Below are positions 53,287 to 62,031 of a stretch of 64,000 bases of DNA, piece after piece. The stretch lies in NCBI GenBank assembly GCA_050248155.1, contig JBFWSW010000006.1, positions 1-64,000 of the forward strand, read 5' to 3'. This DNA is from VFMC01 sp050248155 (GTDB lineage Bacteria > Actinomycetota > Acidimicrobiia > Acidimicrobiales > Ilumatobacteraceae). A model generated the notes under the pieces. That model did not search any database. It was not told where the DNA came from and saw only the letters and a program-made list of their open reading frames with translations. A program made the translations under genes and the position numbers. Positions within the stretch are counted from its first letter, which is position 1. Each line of letters begins with the position of its first letter.

Positions 53287-53721
53287 ATGAAGATCAGTGA
53301 GGTGATGCACAGCCCAGCGGTGACGTGCCCGATCTGGGCAACGCTCGGTCAGGTGGCGAGGCTGATGCGTGACCGCAACGTCGGCAGTGTGCTGCTGACC
53401 GACCGCGTCGGCTACCTCGCCGGCATCGTGACCGATCGCGATCTCGCGATCCGTGGGCTCGGCGAAGGGCGGTCGACCGACGTGACCGTCGATCACGTCA
53501 TGACCCGCGACCTCGCGACGGTGTCGGTGCACGCCGACCTCACCGATGCGGCATCGATCATGTCCAAGCGCCGCGTGCGCCGGTTGCCGGTTGTCGACGA
53601 GCACGACCACCCGCACGGCATGGTGACGCTCGACGACCTGATGCGCCAGCTCGGCACAGAGGCCGACGCGCTGGCAGACACGATCATCACCCAGACGTCC
53701 GGCATCGCGCGGACGACGTAG
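53287..53721 (+). CDS. CBS-domain protein (Hrp1-like)
   Basis: A 144-residue protein made of two CBS repeats. The first starts MKISEVMHSPAVTCPIWATL and reaches GIVTDRDLAIRGLG. The second reads VDHVMTRDLATVSVHADL and ends RRLPVVDEHDHPHGMVTLDD. Size and two-repeat layout match Hrp1 (Rv2626c), a DosR-regulon protein in M. tuberculosis. Ligand is probably an adenosyl compound. ATG 53287 has GGGAGG at good spacing; the longer frame to 53200 is not supported. It is divergent from the DUF2188/STAS unit. Confidence 0.86.
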   Translation: MKISEVMHSPAVTCPIWATLGQVARLMRDRNVGSVLLTDRVGYLAGIVTDRDLAIRGLGEGRSTDVTVDHVMTRDLATVSVHADLTDAASIMSKRRVRRLPVVDEHDHPHGMVTLDDLMRQLGTEADALADTIITQTSGIARTT

Positions 53722-53824
53722 CCGCGCCGTCGGCGTCGACGGTTCCAATCAGTGGGAGCGCACCATTGCCGGGTCCTCCCACGCGGTCCTAGGTTCGAGC
53801 GGGCTGTTCGGAGGGGGACGTTCG

Positions 53825-55471
53825 ATGGTGCAACCGGCGAACGGATGGGACGAGATCGTCGATGTGGTCGTCGTCGGGAGCGGCGGCGCCGCGCTGACCG
53901 CAGCGGTCACTGCATCCGACGGTGGGGCTCACGTCCTCGTCGTCGAGAAGGCCGACGTGATCGGTGGGACGACGGGTGTCTCGGGCGGCGTCATGTGGGT
54001 GCCCGGCAACCACCACCTCGCGGCCAGCGGGTTGAGCGACAGCCGGCAGGAGGCGATCGACTACGTGTCGCGCATCGCCGATGGGCGCGAGCTCGATCCT
54101 GCGTTGATCGAGGTCTTCGTCGACACCGTGCCCGAGATGCTCGAGTACCTCGAGGCGAACACACCGTTGCGGACGCAGATCGTCACGACGCTGCCCGACT
54201 ACTACTCACCCATCCTCGACCGCATCCCCGGCTGCAAGCCGTTCAGCCGTTGCGTCGAGCCATTGCCGTATCCGGCACGGGAGGCGTTGGGCGACCACGC
54301 CGACCGCGTCGCCGCGCGCGCCGACCTCCGATCGTTGGGAGCGGCGACCACCCTGGTCGAGGACGTCACCGGCGCCGATCCGGCCGAGCTCGCGCGTCGC
54401 GAGCGCGCCGGGATGCGGGTGAAGGGTGCAGCGCTCATCTGCTGCTTGCTGAAGGGACTGCTCGACCGCGGCGTCGAGGTCCGCACGTCGTCGCCGGCCC
54501 AGGAGCTGATCGTCGATGCCGACCGAGCCGTCGTCGGAGTTCGGGTCGGCCACCCGGGCGACGCCCGCGCGATCGGCGCTCGTCGCGGTGTCATCCTGGC
54601 CTGCGGCGGTTTCGAGTGGAACCGCGACATGGTGCTCGGCTACCTCGGCTACGACGTGAAGCCGATCTCGCCGGGCGGCAACACCGGTGACGGCCATCTG
54701 ATGGCGATGGAGGCCGGCGCCAAGATGGGCAACATGACCTCGTTCTGGGGTCAGGGCGCGATGATCGACCCGGCGATCACCGGGGCCGACGGCCAACCGG
54801 CGCCGCAGATGTCGATGGGTCTCGGTGCCGGTTCGATCATCGTCAACCAGCAGGGTCACCGCTTCATGCACGGCGGCCTGACGTACAACGACTTCCCGAA
54901 GCCGTTCGCCAACTTCGACCAGCGGCACCCCGGGCTGCCGAACAAGCCGCCTGCCTGGGTGATCTTCGGACCGTCCGTGAAGGACGCGAAGCCGATCCTC
55001 ACGGTCCGCCCGGGCGATCCCGCGCCGGACTGGATGGTGCAGGCCGGCTCGATCGGCGAGCTCGCAGACCGGATCGGCGTCGACCCGTCGGTGCTCGAGC
55101 AGACCGTCGCCACGTACCACGGCTACGTCGCCGACGGCTTCGACCCGGAGTGGGGCGATCCGACACAGACCCACCGGCTCCTGACCGGCTACGACACGAC
55201 GTTGGCGCCGGTCGACGGTCCGCCCTACTACGCCGTCCAGCAGTGGCCTGGCACGCTGGGCACGAACGGCGGCTGCCGCATCGACGCCAACGCGCAGGTG
55301 TTGGGCCACCGAGTGGACGTGGTCCCTGGGCTGTACGCGGCGGGCAACACGTCCGCCTCGGTGCTCGGCGGCGCGTACGTCGGCGGTGGCACGCCGATCG
55401 CGTGCGGCGCGACGTTCGGGTTCATCGCTGGTCGACACGCCGCCGCTCAGCCCGACCGCGACATCGGCTGA
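53825..55471 (+). CDS. FAD-dependent dehydrogenase, 3-ketosteroid-delta-1-dehydrogenase (KstD) family
   Basis: A 548-residue flavoprotein. The N-terminal FAD motif is VVVVGSGGAALTAAVTAS, then VVEKADVIGGTTGVSGGVMW, typical of KstD/fumarate-reductase-type proteins. The C-terminal FAD site is VPGLYAAGNTSASVLGGAY followed by GGGTPIACGATFGF. This set matches enzymes that desaturate ring A of 3-ketosteroids or related compounds. The substrate is not fixed by the motifs, so the KstD label is by family. ATG 53825 follows GGAGGGGGA. It heads the catabolic region and ends 34 nt before the convergent aldolase gene. Confidence 0.86.
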   Translation: MVQPANGWDEIVDVVVVGSGGAALTAAVTASDGGAHVLVVEKADVIGGTTGVSGGVMWVPGNHHLAASGLSDSRQEAIDYVSRIADGRELDPALIEVFVDTVPEMLEYLEANTPLRTQIVTTLPDYYSPILDRIPGCKPFSRCVEPLPYPAREALGDHADRVAARADLRSLGAATTLVEDVTGADPAELARRERAGMRVKGAALICCLLKGLLDRGVEVRTSSPAQELIVDADRAVVGVRVGHPGDARAIGARRGVILACGGFEWNRDMVLGYLGYDVKPISPGGNTGDGHLMAMEAGAKMGNMTSFWGQGAMIDPAITGADGQPAPQMSMGLGAGSIIVNQQGHRFMHGGLTYNDFPKPFANFDQRHPGLPNKPPAWVIFGPSVKDAKPILTVRPGDPAPDWMVQAGSIGELADRIGVDPSVLEQTVATYHGYVADGFDPEWGDPTQTHRLLTGYDTTLAPVDGPPYYAVQQWPGTLGTNGGCRIDANAQVLGHRVDVVPGLYAAGNTSASVLGGAYVGGGTPIACGATFGFIAGRHAAAQPDRDIG

Positions 55472-55505
55472 GCAGAGCGACAGGCCGAATCGGCGCGGGT
55501 GCCGG

Positions 55506-56246
55506 TCAGGCAGGGGCCTCGACAGCGACGATCTCGGGGAAGCGGGTGCGCATCGACTCGAAGATCGGCTCGAAGCTGTCGTGGCTGTGGCGCTCGTCGT
55601 TGGACAGCCAGGATGCGACGCCTTCGTCGATCCGCATCGGATCGCCTGCGCCCTCGGCGAGGAGCTGCACCCGGCACGACCGGTCGAAGATCATGAACCG
55701 GTACGCGGCGGAGCCGACCGACGGGCCGAGCGTGAGCAACCCGTGGTTGCGCAGGATCATCGCGATGTGAGAGGGGCCGAGCGCGGCGACCACACGCTCG
55801 GCTTCGCTGTGGTCCGAGAAGGGTGCGTTGTACTCGTCGAACAACCCGTGCCGGCCGTGGAAGATGCAGGCCTCCTGCGTGATCGGATCGAGGAGGCGGC
55901 CGAGCGTGCTCCACGCCTTGGCGTGCACGGGATGCGCGTGCATCGCGCTGCCCACGTCGTCGCGAGCGGCGTAGATCGCCGAATGCAGCTCGAAGCCCGC
56001 CCGGCTGGGTGAGCCCTCGCCGGCCCGCACGGCGCCATGCCGGTCGACGAGGACCAAGCTGGCAGGCGTCGCGATGTCGAACGGGCGCCCGACGGCGTTG
56101 ATCCAGAAGCAGTCGGGTTCGACCGGATCGCGGGCGCTCAGGTGACCAGCCGCCCCTTCGTCGAAGTCGAGCGCAGCGAACCATCGCATCGCCGCCGCGA
56201 GACGGGCCTGCACATCGCGTCGGGCCGCCTGGGCGTCGTCCGTCAT
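55506..56246 (-). CDS. Class II aldolase/adducin family protein
   Basis: A 246-residue zinc-dependent aldolase-fold protein. Seen: FDEGAAGHLSARDP near the N-terminus, the zinc His pair in MHAHPVHAKAW, and the third His in LRNHGLLTLGPSVGSA. Such proteins cleave or dehydrate sugar phosphates, or act in catabolic side pathways. In actinobacteria a similar family lies in steroid and terpenoid catabolism regions. ATG 56246 is used although the frame opens upstream to 56513, because the extension is antisense to the ArsR gene. No good ribosome site is obvious. Confidence 0.8.
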   Translation of the reverse strand: MTDDAQAARRDVQARLAAAMRWFAALDFDEGAAGHLSARDPVEPDCFWINAVGRPFDIATPASLVLVDRHGAVRAGEGSPSRAGFELHSAIYAARDDVGSAMHAHPVHAKAWSTLGRLLDPITQEACIFHGRHGLFDEYNAPFSDHSEAERVVAALGPSHIAMILRNHGLLTLGPSVGSAAYRFMIFDRSCRVQLLAEGAGDPMRIDEGVASWLSNDERHSHDSFEPIFESMRTRFPEIVAVEAPA

Positions 56247-56311
56247 GCCGGACACCGTACGCCGCGCCGGGTGAGGCGGCAGCGAGCTGTTGCGCTTGTG
56301 GTTCGTCCTGT

Positions 56312-56323
56312 GGCAATATTGCC
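56312..56323. promoter_or_regulatory. Perfect 12-bp palindrome at the ArsR start, candidate autoregulatory operator
   Basis: GGCAATATTGCC is a perfect palindrome in a short AT-rich patch and ends two bases before the ArsR ATG (56326). A looser dyad, AATATTG...CGATATT, spans the start codon. Position and AT-rich symmetry fit an ArsR-type operator that represses its own gene and the AHSA1 gene behind it. Confidence 0.5.
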
Positions 56324-56325
56324 GT

Positions 56326-56673
56326 ATGACGATATTCGAGGTCCTCGCCGAGCCCAATCGGCGAGCGATTCTCGACCTGCTGCTCACCGATGAGCAACCA
56401 GTCAGCACAATCGTCGACGCACTCGACATCGGCCAACCCACCGTGTCGAAGCATCTGAAGATCCTGCGCGAAGCCGGCCTGGTGAGCATGCGCATCGATG
56501 CCAACCGGCGCATCTACAGCTTGCGGCCACAGCCGCTGCTGGAGGTGGACGACTGGCTGCTGCCCTATCGCCGGCGATGGGCGCGGCGCTTGGACGCGCT
56601 CGAGCAGTTCCTCGACGAGGAGGCAGCGACCACTGCCACGACGAAGACGACGAAGGAAGGGACCACGGCATGA
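56326..56673 (+). CDS. ArsR-family transcriptional regulator
   Basis: A 115-residue winged-helix repressor. It starts MTIFEVLAEPNRRAILDLLL, and the helix-turn-helix is VSTIVDALDIGQPTVSKHLK. The C-terminal helix is WLLPYRRRWARRLDALEQFL. It lacks the metal-site Cys motif (ELCVCDL) of metal sensors and belongs to the non-metal subgroup paired with AHSA1 proteins. ATG 56326 lies two bases after a palindrome, so autoregulation is likely. The stop overlaps the AHSA1 start by 4 nt. Transcription would be nearly leaderless if it begins at the AT-rich patch. Confidence 0.9.
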   Translation: MTIFEVLAEPNRRAILDLLLTDEQPVSTIVDALDIGQPTVSKHLKILREAGLVSMRIDANRRIYSLRPQPLLEVDDWLLPYRRRWARRLDALEQFLDEEAATTATTKTTKEGTTA

Positions 56674-57185
56674 CACAGACACATCCGCTCGGCGAGGTAC
56701 TGCACGACGGCGACACGATCGGCCTGCGCTACGAGCGCGTCCTGTCGCATCCCGTGGAGCGAGTGTGGCGAGCGCTCACCGACTCCGACCAGTTGCGCCA
56801 CTGGTTGCCCGTCGACCTCGTCGGCGAGCGAGTCGTCGGGGGCGAGCTCCACGCGACCTTCTGGCCCGATGTGGTGGAGAAGTACCAGATCGCCGATCCG
56901 ACGCTGCCGGCACGGATCCTCGTCTGGGACCCGCCACACCGGTTCTCGTGGATGTGGGATCGCGACACGCTGATCTTCGAACTGCACCCGACGGCCACCG
57001 GCACCCGGTTGGTCTTCACCACGTGGATCGTCGACACCACGGCAGGTGTCGACAAGACCGGAGCGGGCTACCACGTCTGTCTCGACCAGTTGATGCAACT
57101 GGTCGAGACCGACGATGCGCCGCCGTTCATCGACGCCGACCCGACGCAGCTCGAGCAGGCCTACGCGGCCCTGCTCCCCCAGTAG
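56670..57185 (+). CDS. AHSA1/SRPBCC-family protein
   Basis: A 171-residue START-like domain protein. The AHSA1 signature appears as RYERVLSHPVERVWRALTDS and LRHWLPVD at the N-terminus. The hydrophobic-cavity strands FSWMWDRDTLIFELHP and GTRLVFTTWIV follow, and the C-terminal helix contains GYHVCLDQLMQLVE. These proteins bind hydrophobic ligands or act as small-molecule binding partners. The ATGA overlap with the ArsR gene indicates one operon, in which the pair may sense and bind a hydrophobic compound. The link is inferred from arrangement. Confidence 0.87.
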   Translation: MTQTHPLGEVLHDGDTIGLRYERVLSHPVERVWRALTDSDQLRHWLPVDLVGERVVGGELHATFWPDVVEKYQIADPTLPARILVWDPPHRFSWMWDRDTLIFELHPTATGTRLVFTTWIVDTTAGVDKTGAGYHVCLDQLMQLVETDDAPPFIDADPTQLEQAYAALLPQ

Positions 57186-57195
57186 CCCGGCCTCC

Positions 57196-57207
57196 CGCGA
57201 CGTCGCG
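57196..57207. terminator. GC palindrome after the ArsR/AHSA1 pair
   Basis: CGCGACGTCGCG lies 10 nt beyond the AHSA1 stop in the 85-nt gap before the convergent CaiB/BaiF gene. It could form a short hairpin, but it has no T-tract and such GC palindromes arise by chance here. Only a weak candidate. Confidence 0.2.
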
Positions 57208-57270
57208 AACCCACCCAGGATCGCGATTGCGACCATGAGCTGCTCGACGATCGGTCGTTCGGCGGGGGTG

Positions 57271-58458
57271 TCAACCGCGGTCGGTGAGCTCGGAGAGCAC
57301 CTCGTCGGTGTGTTCGCCGAGGCGCGGCGCATGTCGGCGCACGCCACCAGAACCCCTGTCGAACGACACCGGATCGGCGATGACCCGGTACGGACCCTCG
57401 CTCGGATGCTCGGCGAGCCGCAGCAGCCCCGACGAGCCCAGCTGCGGGTCGTCCGCCACGTCGGCGAGGTCGACGACGGGCGCAGCGGGGATGGAGGCGT
57501 CGTGGCAGAGCTGCAACCACTCCTCTGTCGTGCGAGTCGCCACGATGTCGCCCAGCAGCTCGTACAGCTCGTCGACGTGGTCGACGCGATCGCTGAGCGT
57601 TGCGAACCTCGGGTCGTCCGCAAGATGCGGGAGCCCGGCCATCGCGAAGAAGTCGAGCCAGTTCTGGTCGGAGTACGGGAGGATGCAGACCCACCCATCC
57701 TTCGATCGTCTCGGTCTGCGCTGGGGCGACATCGTCCGCGCATAGCCGAACGAGCCGATCGTGGGCTCGAACGCATGACCGCCGATGTGCTCGACGAGGT
57801 TGAACGCGGCGAGCACCTCAGCCATCGGGATGGTGATGGAATCACCGCCACCCAACCGCTCGCGGCGCAGCAACGCCGCTGTGACGGCGTAGACGATGTG
57901 CAGCGCGACGATCTTGTCGGCGATGGCGCTCGGTACGAACGCGGGCTCGCCTCGCTGCGCCTCGAAGAGCGCGGCCAACCCGCTGGCGGCCTGGATGACG
58001 TCGTCGTACGCAGCCCGACCCGCGTACGGTCCGGCTGCGTCGAACCCCGTCGCCCAGCAGTAGACCAGCTCGGGGTGTGCCGCTCTCAGCGTGTCTGCGT
58101 CGACTGCCAAGGCCGTCAGCGCTCGCTCGCGGAGGTTCGTGACGAAGACATCGGCCGATGCGACGAGGCTTCGGAACGCCGCGTTGTCCTCCGGTCGCTT
58201 GAGGTCCAGCGAGACACTCCGCTTGTTCCGGTTGAGGTTGAGCCAGAAGCCGCTCATCCCTGCCGAGCGGCCGGGTGTCAGATGACGGATGAGGTCACCC
58301 TCGGGTGCCTCGACCTTGATCACGTCAGCGCCCAGGTCGCCGAGCATCCGGCACGCGAGCGGCCCCATGACGACCGTGCTGAGCTCGACGACCCGCAGAC
58401 CTGCGAGCGGCCCGGGACCGACTTCGGGTGGAACGCCAGATGCCAGGTCCTCGATCAC
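57271..58458 (-). CDS. CaiB/BaiF CoA-transferase family protein
   Basis: A 395-residue class III CoA-transferase. The N-terminal signature is LAGLRVVELSTVVMGPLACR, with LGADVIKVEAPEGD. The nucleophilic Asp is in the block GFDAAGPYAGRAAYDD, and NRNKRSVSLDLKRPED and GSFGYARTMSPQRRPRRSKD follow. Such enzymes move CoA between carboxylic acids, often in steroid, carnitine or aromatic catabolism. The start is ambiguous: GTG 58458 lacks a clear ribosome site, and an upstream GTG (about 58485) is an alternative. It is divergent from the MFS gene. Confidence 0.85.
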   Translation of the reverse strand: MIEDLASGVPPEVGPGPLAGLRVVELSTVVMGPLACRMLGDLGADVIKVEAPEGDLIRHLTPGRSAGMSGFWLNLNRNKRSVSLDLKRPEDNAAFRSLVASADVFVTNLRERALTALAVDADTLRAAHPELVYCWATGFDAAGPYAGRAAYDDVIQAASGLAALFEAQRGEPAFVPSAIADKIVALHIVYAVTAALLRRERLGGGDSITIPMAEVLAAFNLVEHIGGHAFEPTIGSFGYARTMSPQRRPRRSKDGWVCILPYSDQNWLDFFAMAGLPHLADDPRFATLSDRVDHVDELYELLGDIVATRTTEEWLQLCHDASIPAAPVVDLADVADDPQLGSSGLLRLAEHPSEGPYRVIADPVSFDRGSGGVRRHAPRLGEHTDEVLSELTDRG

Positions 58459-58628
58459 GGCGGCGAAGTGTACGAGCCCGACCACAACTCGTTCAGGTGA
58501 GGCGAACGGTCCGCGCACCGGCACGGATCCGTTCCCCTGGCTACGGCCGCTTCGTACCGTCGCGTCGACCTCTCGGCCCCAGGAGGACCATCCGTCGTGC
58601 ATCGATCGACCAGCGAAGGGCACGCGAG

Positions 58629-60272
58629 ATGAGCACATCGGCGTGGGCACCGTTGCGATCGACCGCGTTTCGGGCGATGTTCGTCGCGCAGCTCGTCTCG
58701 AACCTCGGCACGCTCATGCACAATGTCGGGGCCGCGTGGCTGATGGGCGACGTCGGCGGATCGTCGGCTCTCGTCGCGCTCGTGCAAGCCACGACGTTCG
58801 TCCCCGTCCTGCTCGTGGGAGTGCCCGCGGGCGCGCTTGCGGACCTGTTCGACCGGCGCCGATTGCTGATCGCGACACAGGTCGCGATGCTCGCCGTCGC
58901 CAGCTTGCTCGCAGTGCTCACCTTCTCCGACCGCGTGACGCCCCTGTCGCTGCTCGCGCTGACGTTCGCGATGGGGACCGGAGCCGCCGTGATGTCACCG
59001 GCGTGGTTCGCGATCCAGCCCGACCTCGTCTCGAAGGAGCAGTTCCCGCAGGCGGTGTCGCTGTCGGCACTGACCTTCAACGTCGGACGTGCCGTCGGAC
59101 CCGCGATCGGAGGTGCCCTCATCGCATCGGCAGGTACGGGGTGGGTGTTCGCGCTCAACGGTGCTTCCTTCGTCGGGACGATGGCTGCACTCGTGTGGTG
59201 GCGCGCGCCCCGACGCGCCGACGACGGCCTGCCCAAGGAACGGCTGGCTGCGGCGAGCGTGACCGGCCTTCGGTACGGGCTTCACTCGACCCCGGTTCGG
59301 ATCACGATGATCCGCGGCGCAGTGCTCACCGGCGGCGCGTGCTCGATCACCGCGTTGCTGCCCGTCGTCGTCCGTGGTCCACTCGGGTGGAGCCCCGGCG
59401 GCTTCGGTCTGCTGCTCGGCTGCTTCGGCGCCGGCTCGTCGATCGCCGCCGTGATCCGGCCACGTGTGTCGAAGCACCTCGATGCCGACCGCGTCATGTC
59501 GATCGGAGCACTCACGATGGCCGGCACCCTGGTGATCCAGGGCCTCGTGCACGACCGGATCGTGATCGGCGTCGGCCTCTTCGCCGGAGGTATGGCGTGG
59601 TCGCTCACGACGACCGAGGTGACCGTCGCGGCACAGTGCGCGGTGCCGGCCTGGGTGCGAGCCCGCGGCGTCGGACTGGTGATGTTGGTGATCACGGGTG
59701 CGTTCGCTGTGGGCAGCGCACTGTGGGGCGTGCTTGCTGCAGTGGACCTGCGCATCGCCCACCTCGCGCCGGCATTGATCCTGCTGCTCAGCCCCCTGCT
59801 CGGTCGACGGTGGAGGGTCGCGGCGGCGCAGACGGTCGACCTGACCGCAGTGCCGGGCGACACCACGCTGGTCGTCTTGCAACCCGGGCACGACCGCGGG
59901 CCGGTGCGGGTCTCGTACGACTACCGGGTCGCGCCCGACGAGGTCGACGACTTCGTCGCCGCGATGGACCAGATCCGTCGCCACCGGCGACGAACGGGCG
60001 GCTACGGCTGGACGCTCGACCGCGACATGGACGACCCCACGCGGTTCACCGAGACGTTCCTCGTCGCCACGTGGGCCGACAGGCTGCGACAGGGTCAGCG
60101 GCGGACCGCCGCATCGGATGAATGGATCCGTCGTGTCGAGCCGTGGCTCACCGGGTCGGGCCCGAGACACCACCTCGCGATCATCGGGCGCGGAGCTCCA
60201 CCGCTTCGCCAGGTGCTGCGGGCCGACGACACGAGCCGGGTCGTCGACGCCGGGGTCGGCACGATCGTCTGA
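58629..60272 (+). CDS. MFS exporter (EntS/MFS_3-like) with C-terminal cytosolic domain
   Basis: A 547-residue major facilitator transporter. The loop motif DLFDRRRLLIATQ and roughly twelve hydrophobic segments are visible, with the family's typical VGRAVGPAIGGALI segment. Beyond about residue 410 it carries a cytosolic ferredoxin-like extension (VSYDYRVAPDEVDDFVAAMD, then YGWTLDRDMDDPTRFTETFL), known in the MFS_3 family and related to antibiotic-monooxygenase-like folds. It is predicted to export a siderophore-like or hydrophobic compound, but the substrate is unknown. ATG 58629 is chosen because GCGAG lies close upstream and the earlier frame is non-coding. It converges on the ligase gene. 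Confidence 0.85.
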   Translation: MSTSAWAPLRSTAFRAMFVAQLVSNLGTLMHNVGAAWLMGDVGGSSALVALVQATTFVPVLLVGVPAGALADLFDRRRLLIATQVAMLAVASLLAVLTFSDRVTPLSLLALTFAMGTGAAVMSPAWFAIQPDLVSKEQFPQAVSLSALTFNVGRAVGPAIGGALIASAGTGWVFALNGASFVGTMAALVWWRAPRRADDGLPKERLAAASVTGLRYGLHSTPVRITMIRGAVLTGGACSITALLPVVVRGPLGWSPGGFGLLLGCFGAGSSIAAVIRPRVSKHLDADRVMSIGALTMAGTLVIQGLVHDRIVIGVGLFAGGMAWSLTTTEVTVAAQCAVPAWVRARGVGLVMLVITGAFAVGSALWGVLAAVDLRIAHLAPALILLLSPLLGRRWRVAAAQTVDLTAVPGDTTLVVLQPGHDRGPVRVSYDYRVAPDEVDDFVAAMDQIRRHRRRTGGYGWTLDRDMDDPTRFTETFLVATWADRLRQGQRRTAASDEWIRRVEPWLTGSGPRHHLAIIGRGAPPLRQVLRADDTSRVVDAGVGTIV

Positions 60273-60275
60273 ACG

Positions 60276-61907
60276 TCAGGTCAACGGCACACCGAGCTGC
60301 TCTGCCGCTCGTCGGCGCAGCTGCTTGTAATCCACCTTGCCGTTCGGGGCCCGCTCCAACGACTCGACGACCACCAGGTGCCGAGGCGCCTTGTACCCAG
60401 CGAGCCTCCCGCGCACATGCTCGGAGAGGTCGGTGAGCGTCGGTCGCGCGCCGCGAGACGATTCGACGACGGCGCAGATCGCTTCCCCGAACCGCTCGTT
60501 CGGGATGCCGACGGCGACGGCGTCGCGCACCGAAGGATGCGTCTTGAGCACCTCCTCGACCTCCTCGGGGAACACCTTCTCGCCGCCGGTGTTGATGCAG
60601 ACCGAGCCGCGACCGAGCAGGTTGATGGTGCCGTCGGCATCGATCGTGGCCCAATCACCCGGAACGCTCCACCGGCGCCCTTCGTACGTGCGGAACGTGG
60701 CGGCTGACTTGTCGGGGTCCTTGTAGTACCCGAGAGGTGTGAAGCCACCGACAGCCAGCATCCCGACCCCTCCCGAGCCCGGCTCGACCCGACGTCCATC
60801 CTCTGCGAACACGGCTGCGTTCGGGCCGAGCACGAACGTCGCCGTCGTCTGCGTGGCCCCGGAGTCGGAGACCGAGCGCCCGACCCCGAGCGCTTCGGAC
60901 GAGCCGAGCGAGTCGAACAGCAGCACGTGCGGCATGTGGCGCAGCAGACCCTCCTTGTTCTCGACGTTCCACATGACACCGGACGAGACGATCTGGACGA
61001 GGCTGCTGAGATCCCACCGGCCCGGATGTGCGTCCAATGCCTCGAGGATCGGTCGCGCGAACGCCTGCCCGACGATGATCAGCTGCGTCAGTCGATGTCG
61101 CTCGACCGCGTCGAGCAACTCCGCTGCGTCGAGCGTGGAGCTCGCCAGCGTCGCGACCGTCCCGCCACGCGCCATCGCATTCATCGCCGCGAACTGGCCG
61201 GCGCCGTGCATCAGTGGGCACGCGACGAGCATCGCGCTGCGAGGCGCCGAGAGAGCTCGCTCGGCCAGGTCGTCGATGGTCTCGGCAGGAGGGATCCCGA
61301 GCGCGGTGTTCGCTCCGGCCCCGAGGCCGTTGAAGAGGTCGTCCTGGCGCCACATCACTCCCTTGGGCATCCCCGTCGTGCCACCGGTGTAGAGCAGCAC
61401 GAGGTCGTCGCCACTTCGCGACCAACCCATCGACGCTCGCCGGCGACTGCGGGCGACGGCCTCGGAGTACTTCGTCGCCCAGGACGGACCGTCGCCACCT
61501 GCGTCGGCCACGACGAACCACTCCCGCACCTTCGGCAGCCGGCCCCGGACCGCGTCGACGATCGGTGTGAAGACGGCGTGGAACACGACCGCCTCGACGT
61601 CGGCGTTCTCGAAGAGGTACACGATCTCATCGGATCCATAGCGATAGTTCGTGTTGACCGGGACCATCGCGGCCTTCAACGCACCGAACACGGTCTCGAG
61701 GTACTCCGGTCCGTTGTGCAGGTAGCACGCGACCTTCGACTGGTGGCCGAGCCCGGCATCGAGGAGCGAAGCCGCGAGCGCGTCGGCACGCCGGTCGAGC
61801 TCGTGCCACGTGACGACGGTGTCGCCGTGGAGGTGGGCCGCGCGGCTCGGGACGACCTTCGCGACGGCTTCCCAGATGTCGGCGAAGTTCCAGTTCGTGG
61901 CGGCCAC
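60276..61907 (-). CDS. Acyl-CoA synthetase (FadD-like)
   Basis: A 543-residue ANL ligase. The P-loop motif is YTGGTTGMPKGVMWRQDDLF. The later motifs are CPLMHGAGQFAAMNAM, LLGRGSVCINTGGEKVFPEE and the C-terminal ESLERAPNGKVDYK with its catalytic Lys. This combination is typical of actinobacterial FadD enzymes in steroid side-chain and other lipid catabolism. GTG 61907 (VAATNWNF) fits the usual N-terminus; an upstream GTG is possible and no ribosome site is evident. It is divergent from the HsaA-like gene with 124 nt between them. Confidence 0.87.
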   Translation of the reverse strand: MAATNWNFADIWEAVAKVVPSRAAHLHGDTVVTWHELDRRADALAASLLDAGLGHQSKVACYLHNGPEYLETVFGALKAAMVPVNTNYRYGSDEIVYLFENADVEAVVFHAVFTPIVDAVRGRLPKVREWFVVADAGGDGPSWATKYSEAVARSRRRASMGWSRSGDDLVLLYTGGTTGMPKGVMWRQDDLFNGLGAGANTALGIPPAETIDDLAERALSAPRSAMLVACPLMHGAGQFAAMNAMARGGTVATLASSTLDAAELLDAVERHRLTQLIIVGQAFARPILEALDAHPGRWDLSSLVQIVSSGVMWNVENKEGLLRHMPHVLLFDSLGSSEALGVGRSVSDSGATQTTATFVLGPNAAVFAEDGRRVEPGSGGVGMLAVGGFTPLGYYKDPDKSAATFRTYEGRRWSVPGDWATIDADGTINLLGRGSVCINTGGEKVFPEEVEEVLKTHPSVRDAVAVGIPNERFGEAICAVVESSRGARPTLTDLSEHVRGRLAGYKAPRHLVVVESLERAPNGKVDYKQLRRRAAEQLGVPLT

Positions 61908-62031
61908 GGCAGGACGGTAGGACGAGTCTGTCGCGTCGCGACCGGATGTGTGCTGCCACACGGAACGAACCTGCGCCAGCGGGCCGCGCTGTTCCGTAGG
62001 CTCGGAGCGACACCGGCACAGTGGGGGAACG

